From positions 4,156,501-4,220,500 of the forward strand of contig NZ_CP041217.1 of the NCBI RefSeq assembly GCF_006542275.1: a stretch of 64,000 nt of DNA, given 5' to 3'. Shown piece by piece: positions 26,366 through 34,808 of this stretch. A model generated the notes under the pieces. That model ran no database searches and was not told where the DNA came from. It worked only from the letters and a program-made list of their open reading frames with translations. The position numbers and the translations under genes are program-made. This stretch comes from Saccharibacillus brassicae (GTDB lineage Bacteria; Bacillota; Bacilli; Paenibacillales; Paenibacillaceae). Position 1 is the first letter of the stretch. Each line of letters starts with the position of its first letter.

Positions 26366-27016
26366 ATGAACGAGAATACGCCCTGGGATTATACGATTCG
26401 CGAATTCGTGGAGCGCGCCGGCAGTGCCAAAGCGACGCCGGGCGGAGGCAGTACGTCGGCGCTGGCCGCGGCGCTCGGCTCGGCCATGACGTCGATGGCG
26501 GCCCATTTGTCGCATCGCGAACGCACGCCGGAGCAGCGGGCCAGCATCGACGAAGCGGAACGGGAGATGCAGGAAGTCGCTTCGGCCTGCGAGCGTCTGA
26601 TGAGCGAAGACATACGCGGGTTCGCCGCTTATCTGGAAGCGAGCGAAGCGGCCGAGAGCGAAGACGACGAAGCGGTGGTCGCCGCGACGCTGCGCACGAT
26701 CGAAGTTCCGCTGGACCTGATGAAAGTCTGCATCCGCGGTCTGCGCGGCGCGCGCGGCATCGCCGAAGCGACGAGGTCGCATGTGCTGTCGGATCTTGGA
26801 ATCGGGATCGTTATGTTCGAAGCGGCCGCCCGTTCGGCCCATCTCACCGTGCGGATCAATCTGCCGGCGTGCCGCGACGCTATCAAGCGGGAAGCGTACG
26901 GCGACGAAGCCGACGTGCTGCTGCTTGAAGCGCAGCGGCTCAAGGAGCTGGCGCTGAACGAAGTGACGCGGGCGATCGAAAGCGGCGCGGAGCCGGGCGA
27001 GTCGAACGGTAGGTAA
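26366..27016 (+). CDS. Cyclodeaminase/cyclohydrolase-family protein (FTCD C-terminal-like)
   Basis: A 216-residue, mostly helical protein. The N-terminal ATPGGGSTSALAAALGSAM motif is typical of the formimidoyltetrahydrofolate cyclodeaminase and methenyltetrahydrofolate cyclohydrolase family, which acts on folate one-carbon intermediates. Length matches stand-alone bacterial members. The ATG at 26366 follows GGAAGGTG. No formiminotransferase gene is adjacent, so the actual reaction is open. Confidence 0.8.
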   Translation: MNENTPWDYTIREFVERAGSAKATPGGGSTSALAAALGSAMTSMAAHLSHRERTPEQRASIDEAEREMQEVASACERLMSEDIRGFAAYLEASEAAESEDDEAVVAATLRTIEVPLDLMKVCIRGLRGARGIAEATRSHVLSDLGIGIVMFEAAARSAHLTVRINLPACRDAIKREAYGDEADVLLLEAQRLKELALNEVTRAIESGAEPGESNGR

Positions 27017-27196
27017 GCCTTACACTTGGCGTACGGCAGCGGACGATGGCGGATGGCGCGCATGGCGCAGGAATGGCATAATGAAGACACGGGACCGGAA
27101 CGATCGCGGCTGCGCGGCGTCCGGTCTTTGGTATGCGGGCGGGCGCTTTTGCGGCGGCCGCCCGCAATACGGACAATGCGCGGGGGAGATGACAGG

Positions 27197-27673
27197 ATGG
27201 AAGGCGGACAGCCGGATGAAATCATAAGCGAGAGCCAGACTCCCGCACATTGGAGACGGCGCCGGGCCGAACTGGAACGCTGGGCGGATCGCGACAAAAT
27301 AAGCAGGGGCGCCAAGCGCGTCGCGCTGCTGCAAGGCGTCGAAGTGGATGCCGAGCTGCTGGAAGCGCTGCGTCTGCTGAACGAAGCCGGCGTAGGCACG
27401 GAATTTTCGTGCGCCGGCGTCAGTCCGCTCGACGAACCGGAAGATCATTCGCTGTATGCGTATGTGACGCTTGTCGACAGCGAAGCGGCGCGGTCGTTCG
27501 TCGAATACGCGTCCGCGCGGATGCGGCGGCGCCTGCTCGTGTCGTATGAGCCGGAGCGCCGACGCTACGACCTGTCTTCGTTCATGCTGGGACAGAATCG
27601 TTCGTTCTGCCTGCTGCTGGAAGCGTGCGCCCGGGAGTTTGCGCGAAGCGCGCACCGACAACGAGAGGAGTAG
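27197..27673 (+). CDS. Hypothetical protein, 158 aa
   Basis: A soluble, Arg- and Glu-rich protein that I do not recognise. It contains ISRGAKRVALLQGVEVDAEL, GTEFSCAGVSPLDEPEDHS near residue 75 and a C-terminal LGQNRSFCLLLEACAREF. The SCAG-type segment resembles the substrate loop of Tyw3-like proteins in passing, but the match is too short to name a function. The ATG at 27197 follows GGGGGAG at 8 bases. The gene ends 6 bases before the next ATG, and GAGAGGAG at its end is the ribosome-binding site of that gene, so the two form an operon. Confidence 0.7.
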   Translation: MEGGQPDEIISESQTPAHWRRRRAELERWADRDKISRGAKRVALLQGVEVDAELLEALRLLNEAGVGTEFSCAGVSPLDEPEDHSLYAYVTLVDSEAARSFVEYASARMRRRLLVSYEPERRRYDLSSFMLGQNRSFCLLLEACAREFARSAHRQREE

Positions 27674-27679
27674 ATTCAC

Positions 27680-29323
27680 ATGCTGAGTCTGGAAAAAAGA
27701 AGCCGGCAGGTCGTGGGCAAAGTGGCCGCTCAGGCGGCCGCCCGCGAACTTCTGCCGAGCGGATTGTGGTCTCATGACGATATTCGCGACAATTTCTATT
27801 ACGCTTCGTATTTGTACGCCGCGGCGGAAGACCCGGAGATCCGGGTCCGTTTCGACCGCGACGAAGCCCGCGCGACGGCGATCGGCGTCTTCGGCCGCGT
27901 GCTCGAGCTTCAGGACCGCCGGGCAGGCAGCGGCACGTACGGCCATTGGCCGCTTGAACTGGGCGACGATCCGCAGTCGGCGGAGCCTGATCCGCTGCCG
28001 ATCGAACTGATGGGCAGCCTGATGCTGTATTTCGTCGAACGCTGCGGCGATTCGCTGCCGCCGGAGCTGCAGGCGTCGTTCGAGGCGGCGCTGCAAGCCG
28101 TCTGCGACAGCCGGTTCTACGACCGGCCGCTGGACAAATACGATCATCACGAAGCGAAGCATACCGCGGCCAAGCTGCTGTTCGGCGCGTATTACGACGA
28201 CGCGGAGCTGCTTGAAGACGGCCGCCGGTCGCTCAAGGCGCTGCTTGCGCATGTCGAAGCGCGCGGCCTGCACGAATACGGTTCGCAGCCGTGGTTCTGG
28301 CATTGGGTGCAGGCGTTCACCTGCGTTCGGCTGCTGCTGAGCGACGCGGACATTACCGACGACCTGAAGCGGATGCTCGACCTGCTGTGGAGCGAGCGGT
28401 CGCTGCATTATATCGGCGGAGCCTGGGCCGGGCCGCATGCCCGCCAGCGGAGCGAAGACACGCCCAAAGACGCCGGCGTGGCTTTCGATTATTTGCAGTA
28501 CGGCGATTTCCGTCTGCCGCCGCAGCTCAAGCGCGCCGAGTATGCGGGCTTCCTGTTCTACGAAGCGCCGGAAGCTTCGAGAATCGCGGCGATGGACCGC
28601 CTCGTGCCGGTCGAAGTGAAGAAGAAGATTCTGAAGCCGCAGCCGGACGGCCCGGACCGCGAGCTGCACAGTTATACGTATCTCACCGACAGCTATGCGG
28701 TCGGCGGCATGTGGGAACGCTCGGAGGAGTTCGACAACGAGCAGCACCGCTGGGACGTAACGCTGCCGCTGTCTTACGAGCTGGGCAGCGCCGCGAACCA
28801 GGCCTACTTCATCCACCCGGCGCCTGGCCAAGCCGAAGGCGACCTGCGTCATTCGAGTCCGTTCGAAGCGATCCTGCCGGACCGGGGCGCCGTATTGGCA
28901 CTGTATCCGGTGCCTGAAGGCCAGGACCCGTCGATCGTCGGCGTGCTGCCGAAAGGAGAATGGATTCGCGAGGAGCGGGCGCTGTTCGGCCAGGCCGGAG
29001 GCGCTTATCTGGCCGTCTACCTGCGGCACGGCTACGAGGCCGAAGAAAGCGACGACCGCGTCACGGTGCGCAGCGCGGGACCGGGCGGAGCCGTCGTCAT
29101 CGAAGCGTCGGGCATCGAGGAAGCGGAGAGCCTGGACGCCGAAGACCTGGAAGGCTTCGCCGACCTGATGCGCGGCCGCGCGCCTGATTTCGGCGCGGAC
29201 GGCCGCAGCGTCGCCTACCGCAGCCTGCACAGCCGGCGCCTGGAACTTGCGCTCGGCGCGGACGGAGAGCCGCAGGCGAAGATCGACGGCACGGCGGCGG
29301 CGTTCGGCGATTACGTAAAGTAA
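27680..29323 (+). CDS. Hypothetical protein, 547 aa, possible helical-toroid fold
   Basis: A cytoplasmic-looking protein without signal peptide. The first 330 residues are helical and rich in Trp, Tyr and His, with YGHWPLELGDDP, YDHHEAKHTAAKLLFGAYYD, YGSQPWFWHWVQAF and HYIGGAWAGPHARQR. The rest is beta-rich. This helical-then-beta pattern recalls (alpha/alpha)-toroid glycan lyases or hydrolases, but I cannot place it in a family. It follows the 158-aa gene and precedes a bidirectional terminator. Confidence 0.72.
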   Translation: MLSLEKRSRQVVGKVAAQAAARELLPSGLWSHDDIRDNFYYASYLYAAAEDPEIRVRFDRDEARATAIGVFGRVLELQDRRAGSGTYGHWPLELGDDPQSAEPDPLPIELMGSLMLYFVERCGDSLPPELQASFEAALQAVCDSRFYDRPLDKYDHHEAKHTAAKLLFGAYYDDAELLEDGRRSLKALLAHVEARGLHEYGSQPWFWHWVQAFTCVRLLLSDADITDDLKRMLDLLWSERSLHYIGGAWAGPHARQRSEDTPKDAGVAFDYLQYGDFRLPPQLKRAEYAGFLFYEAPEASRIAAMDRLVPVEVKKKILKPQPDGPDRELHSYTYLTDSYAVGGMWERSEEFDNEQHRWDVTLPLSYELGSAANQAYFIHPAPGQAEGDLRHSSPFEAILPDRGAVLALYPVPEGQDPSIVGVLPKGEWIREERALFGQAGGAYLAVYLRHGYEAEESDDRVTVRSAGPGGAVVIEASGIEEAESLDAEDLEGFADLMRGRAPDFGADGRSVAYRSLHSRRLELALGADGEPQAKIDGTAAAFGDYVK

Positions 29324-29430
29324 GGCGCGAAGGCGGCGGACCCGTGCAGACCGGGAGTGGAATCGAGGTGCCGAATCCGAAGGTCGAACGCCATCGCGAA
29401 AGTCGAAAGTGAATTCGGAAGCCGCACGCG

Positions 29431-29467
29431 AAAAAAGTCACGCCCCGGAATCGGGGCGTGACTTTTT
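29431..29467. terminator. Bidirectional terminator
   Basis: AAAAAAGTCACGCCCCG and CGGGGCGTGACTTTTT pair around AAT. It lies between convergent genes and can serve both. Confidence 0.92.
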
Positions 29468-29595
29468 GATGGCGGCGGTTATCGCGGCCGCCGTGGCAGG
29501 ATACAACGAACGCAGCCGGGTGCTTGCGCGTCGCCGGACGCAAGCGGAGCGGCGCGCAAGGAAGCCTGCGTGGCAGGCCGCCGCTTGGCGGACCG

Positions 29596-30585
29596 TTACG
29601 CCTGCGTTTCTTCGTTGAACAGCGCCAGGAAAGCTTTGGGCGTGTCCGCTCCGAACGTCTCCGTTTTGCCGGTCGTCGGATGGACGAAGCTCAGCTCGTG
29701 CACGTGCAGGCCGAGGCGGCCGAGAATGCGCAGCGCGGAGCCGTATTTTTTGTCGCCGACGATCGGGTGTCCGATGTCTTCGAACTGGGCGCGGATCTGG
29801 TTCTTGCGGTTGGTCTCGGTCGTGACTTCGAGCAGCGACGCCTGGCCGTTGGCTTGAAGGCGCTTGTAATGCAGCACCGCGCGCAGTCCGTCGCCTTCTT
29901 TTTGGCTGGCGTACATCTTGAGCGTCTTCGTCTCGCGCAGCCAGGACGTGATCGTATCCGATTCGGTCCGGACTTTGCCTTCGACGAGCACGGTGTAGGC
30001 CTGCTTGGCCATGCCCGTGTTCCACTGTTCGATCAGCGCTTCCTTGGCCGCTTCGCTGCGGGCGAGCAGCATGACGCCGGAAGCGTCTTTTTCCAGCAGT
30101 TGGAGCGCGTACAGCCGTCCCTGCTGATCGGTCTGGCGAATATGGCCCATCAGCTGGCGATAGACGGTGTTGCTCTCTTCGCGCGAAGCGGACATGGACA
30201 GCAGGCCCGCTTCCTTGCGGATCACGATGACGTCGGCGTCTTCGTGCAGGATGCGCAGGCCGGTCAATTTCGTTTTGGGCTTGGCGCGTTCTTTGCCGAT
30301 AACGACCGTCTGGCCCGGCTGCAGCGGATGGTTGTACAGCGTGACGACGGTGCCGTCGACGCGAACCTGTCCGTGCGCGAGCACCGATTTGATCGAGTTG
30401 CGGCCCATGCCGTTCAGATGCTCCAGCAGGAACGCGAGCAGTTCGGCCGGTTCTTTGACCGCGAAGCTGCGCGACTGCGCTTCGTTTTTCTCGCGGCGGG
30501 CGTCTTCGCGGGCCGCGTAGGAATTATCTTTTTTGATACCGGGAGGGCGTTTTTTGCCGCCCGGCCGTTTATTCGTATAAGCCAT
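29596..30585 (-). CDS. RluA-family pseudouridine synthase homologue with altered catalytic motif
   Basis: A 329-residue protein with a basic N-terminal tail, an S4 RNA-binding domain (about 45-100) and an RluA-type synthase domain. RluA enzymes isomerise uridine to pseudouridine in rRNA or tRNA with an invariant Asp in HRLDxxTSG. Here the aligned segment is LQLLEKDASG (residues 161-170), so Glu165 replaces the catalytic Asp, and the preceding His-Arg and following Thr are also changed. The rest looks intact (NRKNQIRAQFEDIGHPIVGD, LGLHVHELSFVHP). The ATG at 30585 has GGAG upstream. It may be inactive as a synthase and act in RNA binding, or have an unusual active site. Confidence 0.82.
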   Translation of the reverse strand: MAYTNKRPGGKKRPPGIKKDNSYAAREDARREKNEAQSRSFAVKEPAELLAFLLEHLNGMGRNSIKSVLAHGQVRVDGTVVTLYNHPLQPGQTVVIGKERAKPKTKLTGLRILHEDADVIVIRKEAGLLSMSASREESNTVYRQLMGHIRQTDQQGRLYALQLLEKDASGVMLLARSEAAKEALIEQWNTGMAKQAYTVLVEGKVRTESDTITSWLRETKTLKMYASQKEGDGLRAVLHYKRLQANGQASLLEVTTETNRKNQIRAQFEDIGHPIVGDKKYGSALRILGRLGLHVHELSFVHPTTGKTETFGADTPKAFLALFNEETQA

Positions 30586-30836
30586 GATCGGATAAGCTCC
30601 ATTCTGGTAAGAGGATCGTAGCGTATTCGGCTCGTGCGGACAGTTGGAAGTGCGCCGTCCGGGCCGGGATTCGCCGCATTCACTATACCAGAGCCGCCGC
30701 CAAAAGGCTAGGGACAAGGGCGATGCCGGGGCGGCTTCCGGAAGTGGCCGGCAGGCAGGCTGCCTCATGAGGGAGAAGGGAGCTGCGGGGAATTCGACGT
30801 TTTTTCAAAAAAAGAATATTTGTTCGCCCCGTGCGG

Positions 30837-30865
30837 TTGCCCGAAGCGGGCCGGCCCGGTAAAAT
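30837..30865 (+). promoter_or_regulatory. Candidate sigma-A promoter of recQ
   Basis: TTGCCC (30837-30842), a 17-base spacer and TAAAAT (30860-30865). It would give an untranslated leader of about 120 bases. Confidence 0.45.
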
Positions 30866-30949
30866 ATAGGAAGAACGCATCCACGACGCTTGGCCGAAGA
30901 CCCTTACAACGCGCGCCCCTGACAGGTGCCTGAAGAGCGGTAATTATAC

Positions 30950-30973
30950 GGGAATGCCGACCGAGGCATTCCC
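30950..30973 (+). other. Perfect hairpin directly upstream of the recQ ribosome-binding site
   Basis: GGGAATGCC (30950-30958) and GGCATTCCC (30965-30973) pair fully around GACCGA. The AAGGAG of recQ starts four bases later. With only TTT following, it is unlikely to be a terminator. Confidence 0.6.
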
Positions 30974-30991
30974 TTTAAGGAGTTTTGCATA

Positions 30992-32953
30992 ATGGCGATT
31001 GAAGAAACGAAGATGATGGAGCAGGCCGGGGAACTGCTGCAGAAATATTACGGCTACCCCGATTTTCGCGAAGGCCAGAAGAAGATCGTCGAGAGCCTGC
31101 TGACGCGCAGCGATACGCTCGGCATCATGCCGACCGGCGGAGGTAAATCGATCTGCTACCAGATTCCCGCCCTGATGATGGAAGGCTTGACGCTGGTCGT
31201 CTCGCCGCTGATCTCGCTCATGAAAGACCAGGTGGACGCGCTCGTGACCAACGGCATCGCGGCGGCCTACATCAACAGCACGCTTAGCGGCCGCGAAGTG
31301 AACGACCGGATTCGCGCGGCGCAGCGCGGCGAGCTGAAGCTGCTGTACGTGGCGCCGGAGCGTCTTGAGCTGGACTGGTTCCGCGAAGAAATGTCCAATC
31401 TGCGCATCGACTGCGTCGCCGTCGACGAAGCGCACTGCGTTTCGCAGTGGGGACACGATTTCCGGACGAGTTACCTCGCCGTCGCGCCGTTCGTCGATTC
31501 GCTGCCGCACCGCCCGACCGTGGCCGCTTTTACCGCGACGGCGACGCCGCAGGTCATGGACGATATCGTGCGGCTGCTGGAGCTTCAGGGAGCCAATACG
31601 TTCGTCACCGGGCTCGGGCGCGACAATCTGGCGTTCTCCGTACTGCGGGGCGAGAGCAAGAAAGACTACATTTTCGATTTTGCCAAGACGCACGCGAGCG
31701 AAGCGGGAATCGTATACGCCGCAACGCGCAAAGAAGTGGACGAGCTGTATTCCAAGCTGTCGATGCAGGGATTGTCTGCGGGCCGCTACCATGCGGGCAT
31801 GAGCGACGTGGAGCGCGAAAGCGCGCAGGAAGCTTTTCTGTACGACGACGTGCGCGTCATGGTCGCCACCAACGCGTTCGGCATGGGGATCGACAAGTCG
31901 AACGTCCGCTACGTTATCCACTACAATATGCCTAAAAATATGGAAGCGTACGTGCAGGAAGCGGGCCGGGCGGGCCGGGACGGCGAGCCGAGCGAATGTA
32001 TCCTGCTGTTCAGCGCCCAGGATATCGTGGTCCAGAAATTCCTGATCGAGCAGAACGGACAGGAAGAAGAACGCCGCCGCAACGAATACCGCAAGCTTCA
32101 GCAGATGGTCGATTACTGCTATACGACAAGATGCCTGCGCAGCGCCCAGCTGGACTATTTCGGCGAAGAGCATGCGGACGAGCCGTGCGGAACGTGCAGC
32201 TCGTGCCGCGACGACCGCGAAGTGATCGACATTACGGTGGACGCGCAAAAAATCTTCTCCTGCATCTACCGGATGAGAGAGCGTTTCGGCGCTTCGATGG
32301 TAGCCGGCGTGCTCAAAGGCTCGCGCAACAAAAAAGTGCTTCAGTACAAGTTCGACCAGCTGTCCACGTACGGGATGATGAACGGCAAGACGGAAAAAGA
32401 AATCGTCGACATGATCAACGTGCTCGCTTCCGAAGGCTATCTGGAGCTGACCGAAGGGCAGTATCCCGTCGTCAAGCTGCGGCAGCTCGCCACCGAAGTG
32501 CTCAAAGGCGGCCGCCAGGTGTTCCAGCGCGAAGCGCGCAAAGCGTCGTTTGCGGCGTCTTCCGGTTCGCGGAGCAGCCGCCCGCGCGCGGACGAGAAGT
32601 TGTCGGCGGTCGAGATCACGATCTTCGAGCAGCTGCGCCTGATCCGGCGCGAGCTGGCGGAGAAAGAACATGTGCCGTCCTATATCATCTTCAACGATGC
32701 GACGCTGAGCGAGATGAGTATCCACAAGCCGAGAACCGAGTTCGAGATGCTGCGGATCAAAGGCGTCGGCGAAGTCAAATACCGCAAATACGGCCGTCCG
32801 TTCCTGGAGTTTTTCCAGAACCGGGAAGGCGACGCCGGAGGCGGCAGTTCCGCAGCGGACGACGGCGGCTATTACGACATGGAAGCTCCGCCGGAAGACG
32901 ATTCCAACCTGTTCGCCTACTACGAAGACCCCGATCCGTCGAACCCTTCGTAA
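30992..32953 (+). CDS. recQ: ATP-dependent DNA helicase RecQ
   Basis: A 653-residue 3'-5' DNA helicase used in recombination and replication-fork repair. The order is helicase core (motif I GIMPTGGGKS, motif II VDEAHCVSQWGHDF, motif VI QEAGRAGRDG), a zinc-binding region with four cysteines (MVDYCYTTRCLRSAQ...CGTCSSC), a winged-helix RQC domain and an HRDC domain from about residue 535. A disordered acidic tail of about 45 residues follows (EDDSNLFAYYEDPDPSNPS). The ATG at 30992 follows AAGGAG. A strong terminator closes it as a single gene. Confidence 0.94.
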   Translation: MAIEETKMMEQAGELLQKYYGYPDFREGQKKIVESLLTRSDTLGIMPTGGGKSICYQIPALMMEGLTLVVSPLISLMKDQVDALVTNGIAAAYINSTLSGREVNDRIRAAQRGELKLLYVAPERLELDWFREEMSNLRIDCVAVDEAHCVSQWGHDFRTSYLAVAPFVDSLPHRPTVAAFTATATPQVMDDIVRLLELQGANTFVTGLGRDNLAFSVLRGESKKDYIFDFAKTHASEAGIVYAATRKEVDELYSKLSMQGLSAGRYHAGMSDVERESAQEAFLYDDVRVMVATNAFGMGIDKSNVRYVIHYNMPKNMEAYVQEAGRAGRDGEPSECILLFSAQDIVVQKFLIEQNGQEEERRRNEYRKLQQMVDYCYTTRCLRSAQLDYFGEEHADEPCGTCSSCRDDREVIDITVDAQKIFSCIYRMRERFGASMVAGVLKGSRNKKVLQYKFDQLSTYGMMNGKTEKEIVDMINVLASEGYLELTEGQYPVVKLRQLATEVLKGGRQVFQREARKASFAASSGSRSSRPRADEKLSAVEITIFEQLRLIRRELAEKEHVPSYIIFNDATLSEMSIHKPRTEFEMLRIKGVGEVKYRKYGRPFLEFFQNREGDAGGGSSAADDGGYYDMEAPPEDDSNLFAYYEDPDPSNPS

Positions 32954-33043
32954 GACGGGTTGCGGAAGCGATCCGCGCGGTGACCTGTGAACGGGGCGCC
33001 GGGGAACGGAAGGATTGCCTCGATCGAATAGAGATGTACATGG

Positions 33044-33091
33044 AAAAGAAGCTTTCCGCCCTGAGCCAAAGGGCGGGAAGCTTCTTTTTGT
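33044..33091 (+). terminator. Terminator of recQ
   Basis: GAAGCTTTCCGCCC and GGGCGGGAAGCTTC pair almost fully around TGAGCCAAA and are followed by TTTTT. Confidence 0.9.
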
Positions 33092-33124
33092 GCGGTCTAT
33101 GTTGAGAGCGTTTAATTTGGAGAG

Positions 33125-33211
33125 GTTGATGCTGAAATCCGTTGATGTTGAATCGTTGATGCTGAAATCCGTTGATGTTGAATCGTTGATGCTGAAATAC
33201 GTTGATTGTTG
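33125..33211. repeat. 30-bp tandem repeat, just under three copies
   Basis: Two exact 30-bp units (33125-33154 and 33155-33184) and a partial third copy with changes (33185-33211). Each unit is itself an imperfect dimer, GTTGATGCTGAAATCC plus GTTGATGTTGAATC. The array lies in the untranslated space between the recQ terminator and the stop codon of the convergent hydrolase gene. It is lower in GC than its surroundings. Confidence 0.85.
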
Positions 33212-33239
33212 GACGCGTTTATATCGAACGCGTTTTTTT

Positions 33240-34397
33240 CTAGCGTGCGGACGACGGAAAATGCCCGTCGAGCCAGACAATCCAGTCGGCGATCACTTCG
33301 TCGCGATTGGTCTCGAAGGCAAGTTCGTGCCGCGCTTCGGGATACAGCCGGCATTCCAGGTCTTCCAGGCCGGCTTGTTCGTAGACGCTTCTGAGATGAT
33401 CCAGGCCGTTTGCTCCGCCGACCGGATCGAACTCGCCGCAGCAGAGCAGAAGCGGCTTGGATCGGTCCAGCCGCTGCGCCAGGCCGGGCTGCTGGAGTTC
33501 CAGCAGCAGCTGGAAAAAGTCGCGGTAAAATCCGCAGCTGAACAACGTCCGTCCGTAGAGGCGCGCGAATTCGTCGACCGCGTCTTCGTCCCGCGACAGC
33601 CAGTCGAAGCGGGTGCGGCGCGGCTTGAAGCCTCTGCCGAACGGGCCGAACACGAGCGCGTTCAGCGCCGGCGACGAGAAAGCCGGCGACAGCAGCCGCG
33701 CCTCCGCGGCGGCCAGCGCCGCTCCGAGCTTGAGCGGCAGTTCGGCGCGCTCGCCGCCGCTGCCTGTCAGCATGAAGCCGGCATATTCCGCCGGACGGTC
33801 GGCCATCAGCTTGCGGGCGAGAAACGAGCCCATGCTGTGGCCAAGCAGCACGACCGGCGCGCCCGGATGGCGCCGGCGAATCTCCGCCGTCACCTTCAGC
33901 AGGTCGCGGCACATGCCGTTCAGCGCATCGGGCCCGGCGTAGCCCTGGCGCAGCGGTCCGGCCGGCGTATCGCCGACCGTACGGCCGTGGCCGCGATGAT
34001 CGCCGGCGTACACGGCATAGCCCGCCGCGTTCAGCGCCGCGGCGAGCCCGGCGTAGCGGCCGCCGTTCTCGCCCATGCCGTGCGAAATCTGCACGACGGC
34101 CCGGGGGTGTTCCAGCGGCCAGGCGCTGACGCACACCGATACCCCGTCCGCGCCTTCGAGCATGAACGAAGGCGCGGGCGGAGCTTCCTGCTCGCGTCGT
34201 TCACGCGACGGTTCGCGCTTGCGGGCTGCGCCGCCGCTGCGCCGCTCGCGTTCTTTTGGCGATTCGCTGCCGCTGCGCCGCTCGCGCGCAAGCGCGGCGG
34301 AGAACCGGCTTCGCCCCGGGATGCGGGCCGTTCCCGCTCCCGACGGCTTGGATGGCGCGGCCGGGTGCGCCGCGGCCTTATGCAGTCGATTGAGCAT
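33240..34397 (-). CDS. Alpha/beta hydrolase, monoacylglycerol-lipase-like
   Basis: A 385-residue protein. The C-terminal 310 residues form a serine-hydrolase fold of the lysophospholipase/monoacylglycerol lipase type: oxyanion strand QISHGMGENGGRY, GDHRGHG, nucleophile elbow GHSMGS, then acid residue in GEFDPVGG and catalytic His in ARHELAFE. The first 75 residues are a low-complexity Arg/Ser/Glu/Ala-rich tail with no signal peptide, which is unusual for the family. The ATG at 34397 follows AAAGGAGTG at 9 bases. The substrate is probably a lipid ester, by family only. Confidence 0.83.
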   Translation of the reverse strand: MLNRLHKAAAHPAAPSKPSGAGTARIPGRSRFSAALARERRSGSESPKERERRSGGAARKREPSRERREQEAPPAPSFMLEGADGVSVCVSAWPLEHPRAVVQISHGMGENGGRYAGLAAALNAAGYAVYAGDHRGHGRTVGDTPAGPLRQGYAGPDALNGMCRDLLKVTAEIRRRHPGAPVVLLGHSMGSFLARKLMADRPAEYAGFMLTGSGGERAELPLKLGAALAAAEARLLSPAFSSPALNALVFGPFGRGFKPRRTRFDWLSRDEDAVDEFARLYGRTLFSCGFYRDFFQLLLELQQPGLAQRLDRSKPLLLCCGEFDPVGGANGLDHLRSVYEQAGLEDLECRLYPEARHELAFETNRDEVIADWIVWLDGHFPSSAR

Positions 34398-34490
34398 AAG
34401 AAGGTCACTCCTTTCATGAGTTGATGATTGAATAATTCTATTCTTCGCTTGTTCGCCGGATACCGTGTTCAAGTGATGATTTTCCGTCCT

Positions 34491-34570
34491 TTATCTGTCT
34501 GTCATCTGTCTGTCATCTGTCCGTTATCTGCTGTGATCTGCCGTCATCCGTCTGCTATCTTTCCGCTATT
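34491..34570. repeat. Degenerate tandem repeat built on TCTGTCTGTCA
   Basis: About seven drifting copies of a 9-11-base unit (TATCTGTCTG, TCATCTGTCTG, TCATCTGTCCG and so on). It looks like decayed replication-slippage sequence upstream of the hydrolase gene. Confidence 0.65.
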
Positions 34571-34680
34571 TTCAACCTGAGCGAAAATGTCCTTCTGTTG
34601 AGGTATACCCATTTTTCTGGGTATTCGATTGCAAACCGCCCAAATACGCGCAAAGAAAAACGCAAAAAACGCAAACCAAA

Positions 34681-34711
34681 AAAACCGGGAGAACGGCTCT
34701 CCCGGTTTTTC
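34681..34711 (-). terminator. Terminator of the mnmL-mnmM operon
   Basis: CCGGGAGA and TCTCCCGG pair around ACGGC with flanking AAAA and TTTTT. It lies 98 bases beyond the mnmM stop codon. Confidence 0.85.
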
Positions 34712-34808
34712 GGCTGCGCAAGGTCGGGCCTGCGCGCCACGCCGCGCGTCTGCGCCTCGACGCTTGCGGCTTGCCGCGGCTTAACGTGCTGTAATCGCGC
34801 CGACGGCG

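Larger units (their letters stand above)
30586..30991. other. Divergent region before recQ
   Basis: The 406 bases between the RluA homologue and recQ hold a candidate recQ promoter and a perfect 9-bp hairpin just before the recQ ribosome-binding site. Nothing else is supported; short open frames here lack ribosome-binding sites. Confidence 0.5.
34398..34808. other. Intergenic region with a degenerate short repeat
   Basis: The 411 bases contain a degenerate tandem repeat (34491-34570) and the terminator of the mnmL-mnmM operon (34681-34711). No ORF with a ribosome-binding site is seen. Confidence 0.5.

Noticed and set aside
29469-29618. Short frame after the 29431-29467 terminator
   Set aside because: No ribosome-binding site, low-complexity Ala/Arg translation, and it overlaps the convergent RluA-like gene.
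33125-33211. Possible CRISPR array
   Set aside because: The repeats are contiguous, without unique spacers, and there are no cas genes nearby.
33112-34134. 340-codon minus-strand frame spanning the tandem repeats
   Set aside because: It is out of frame with the alpha/beta hydrolase, which has the GHSMGS motif and an ideal ribosome-binding site.
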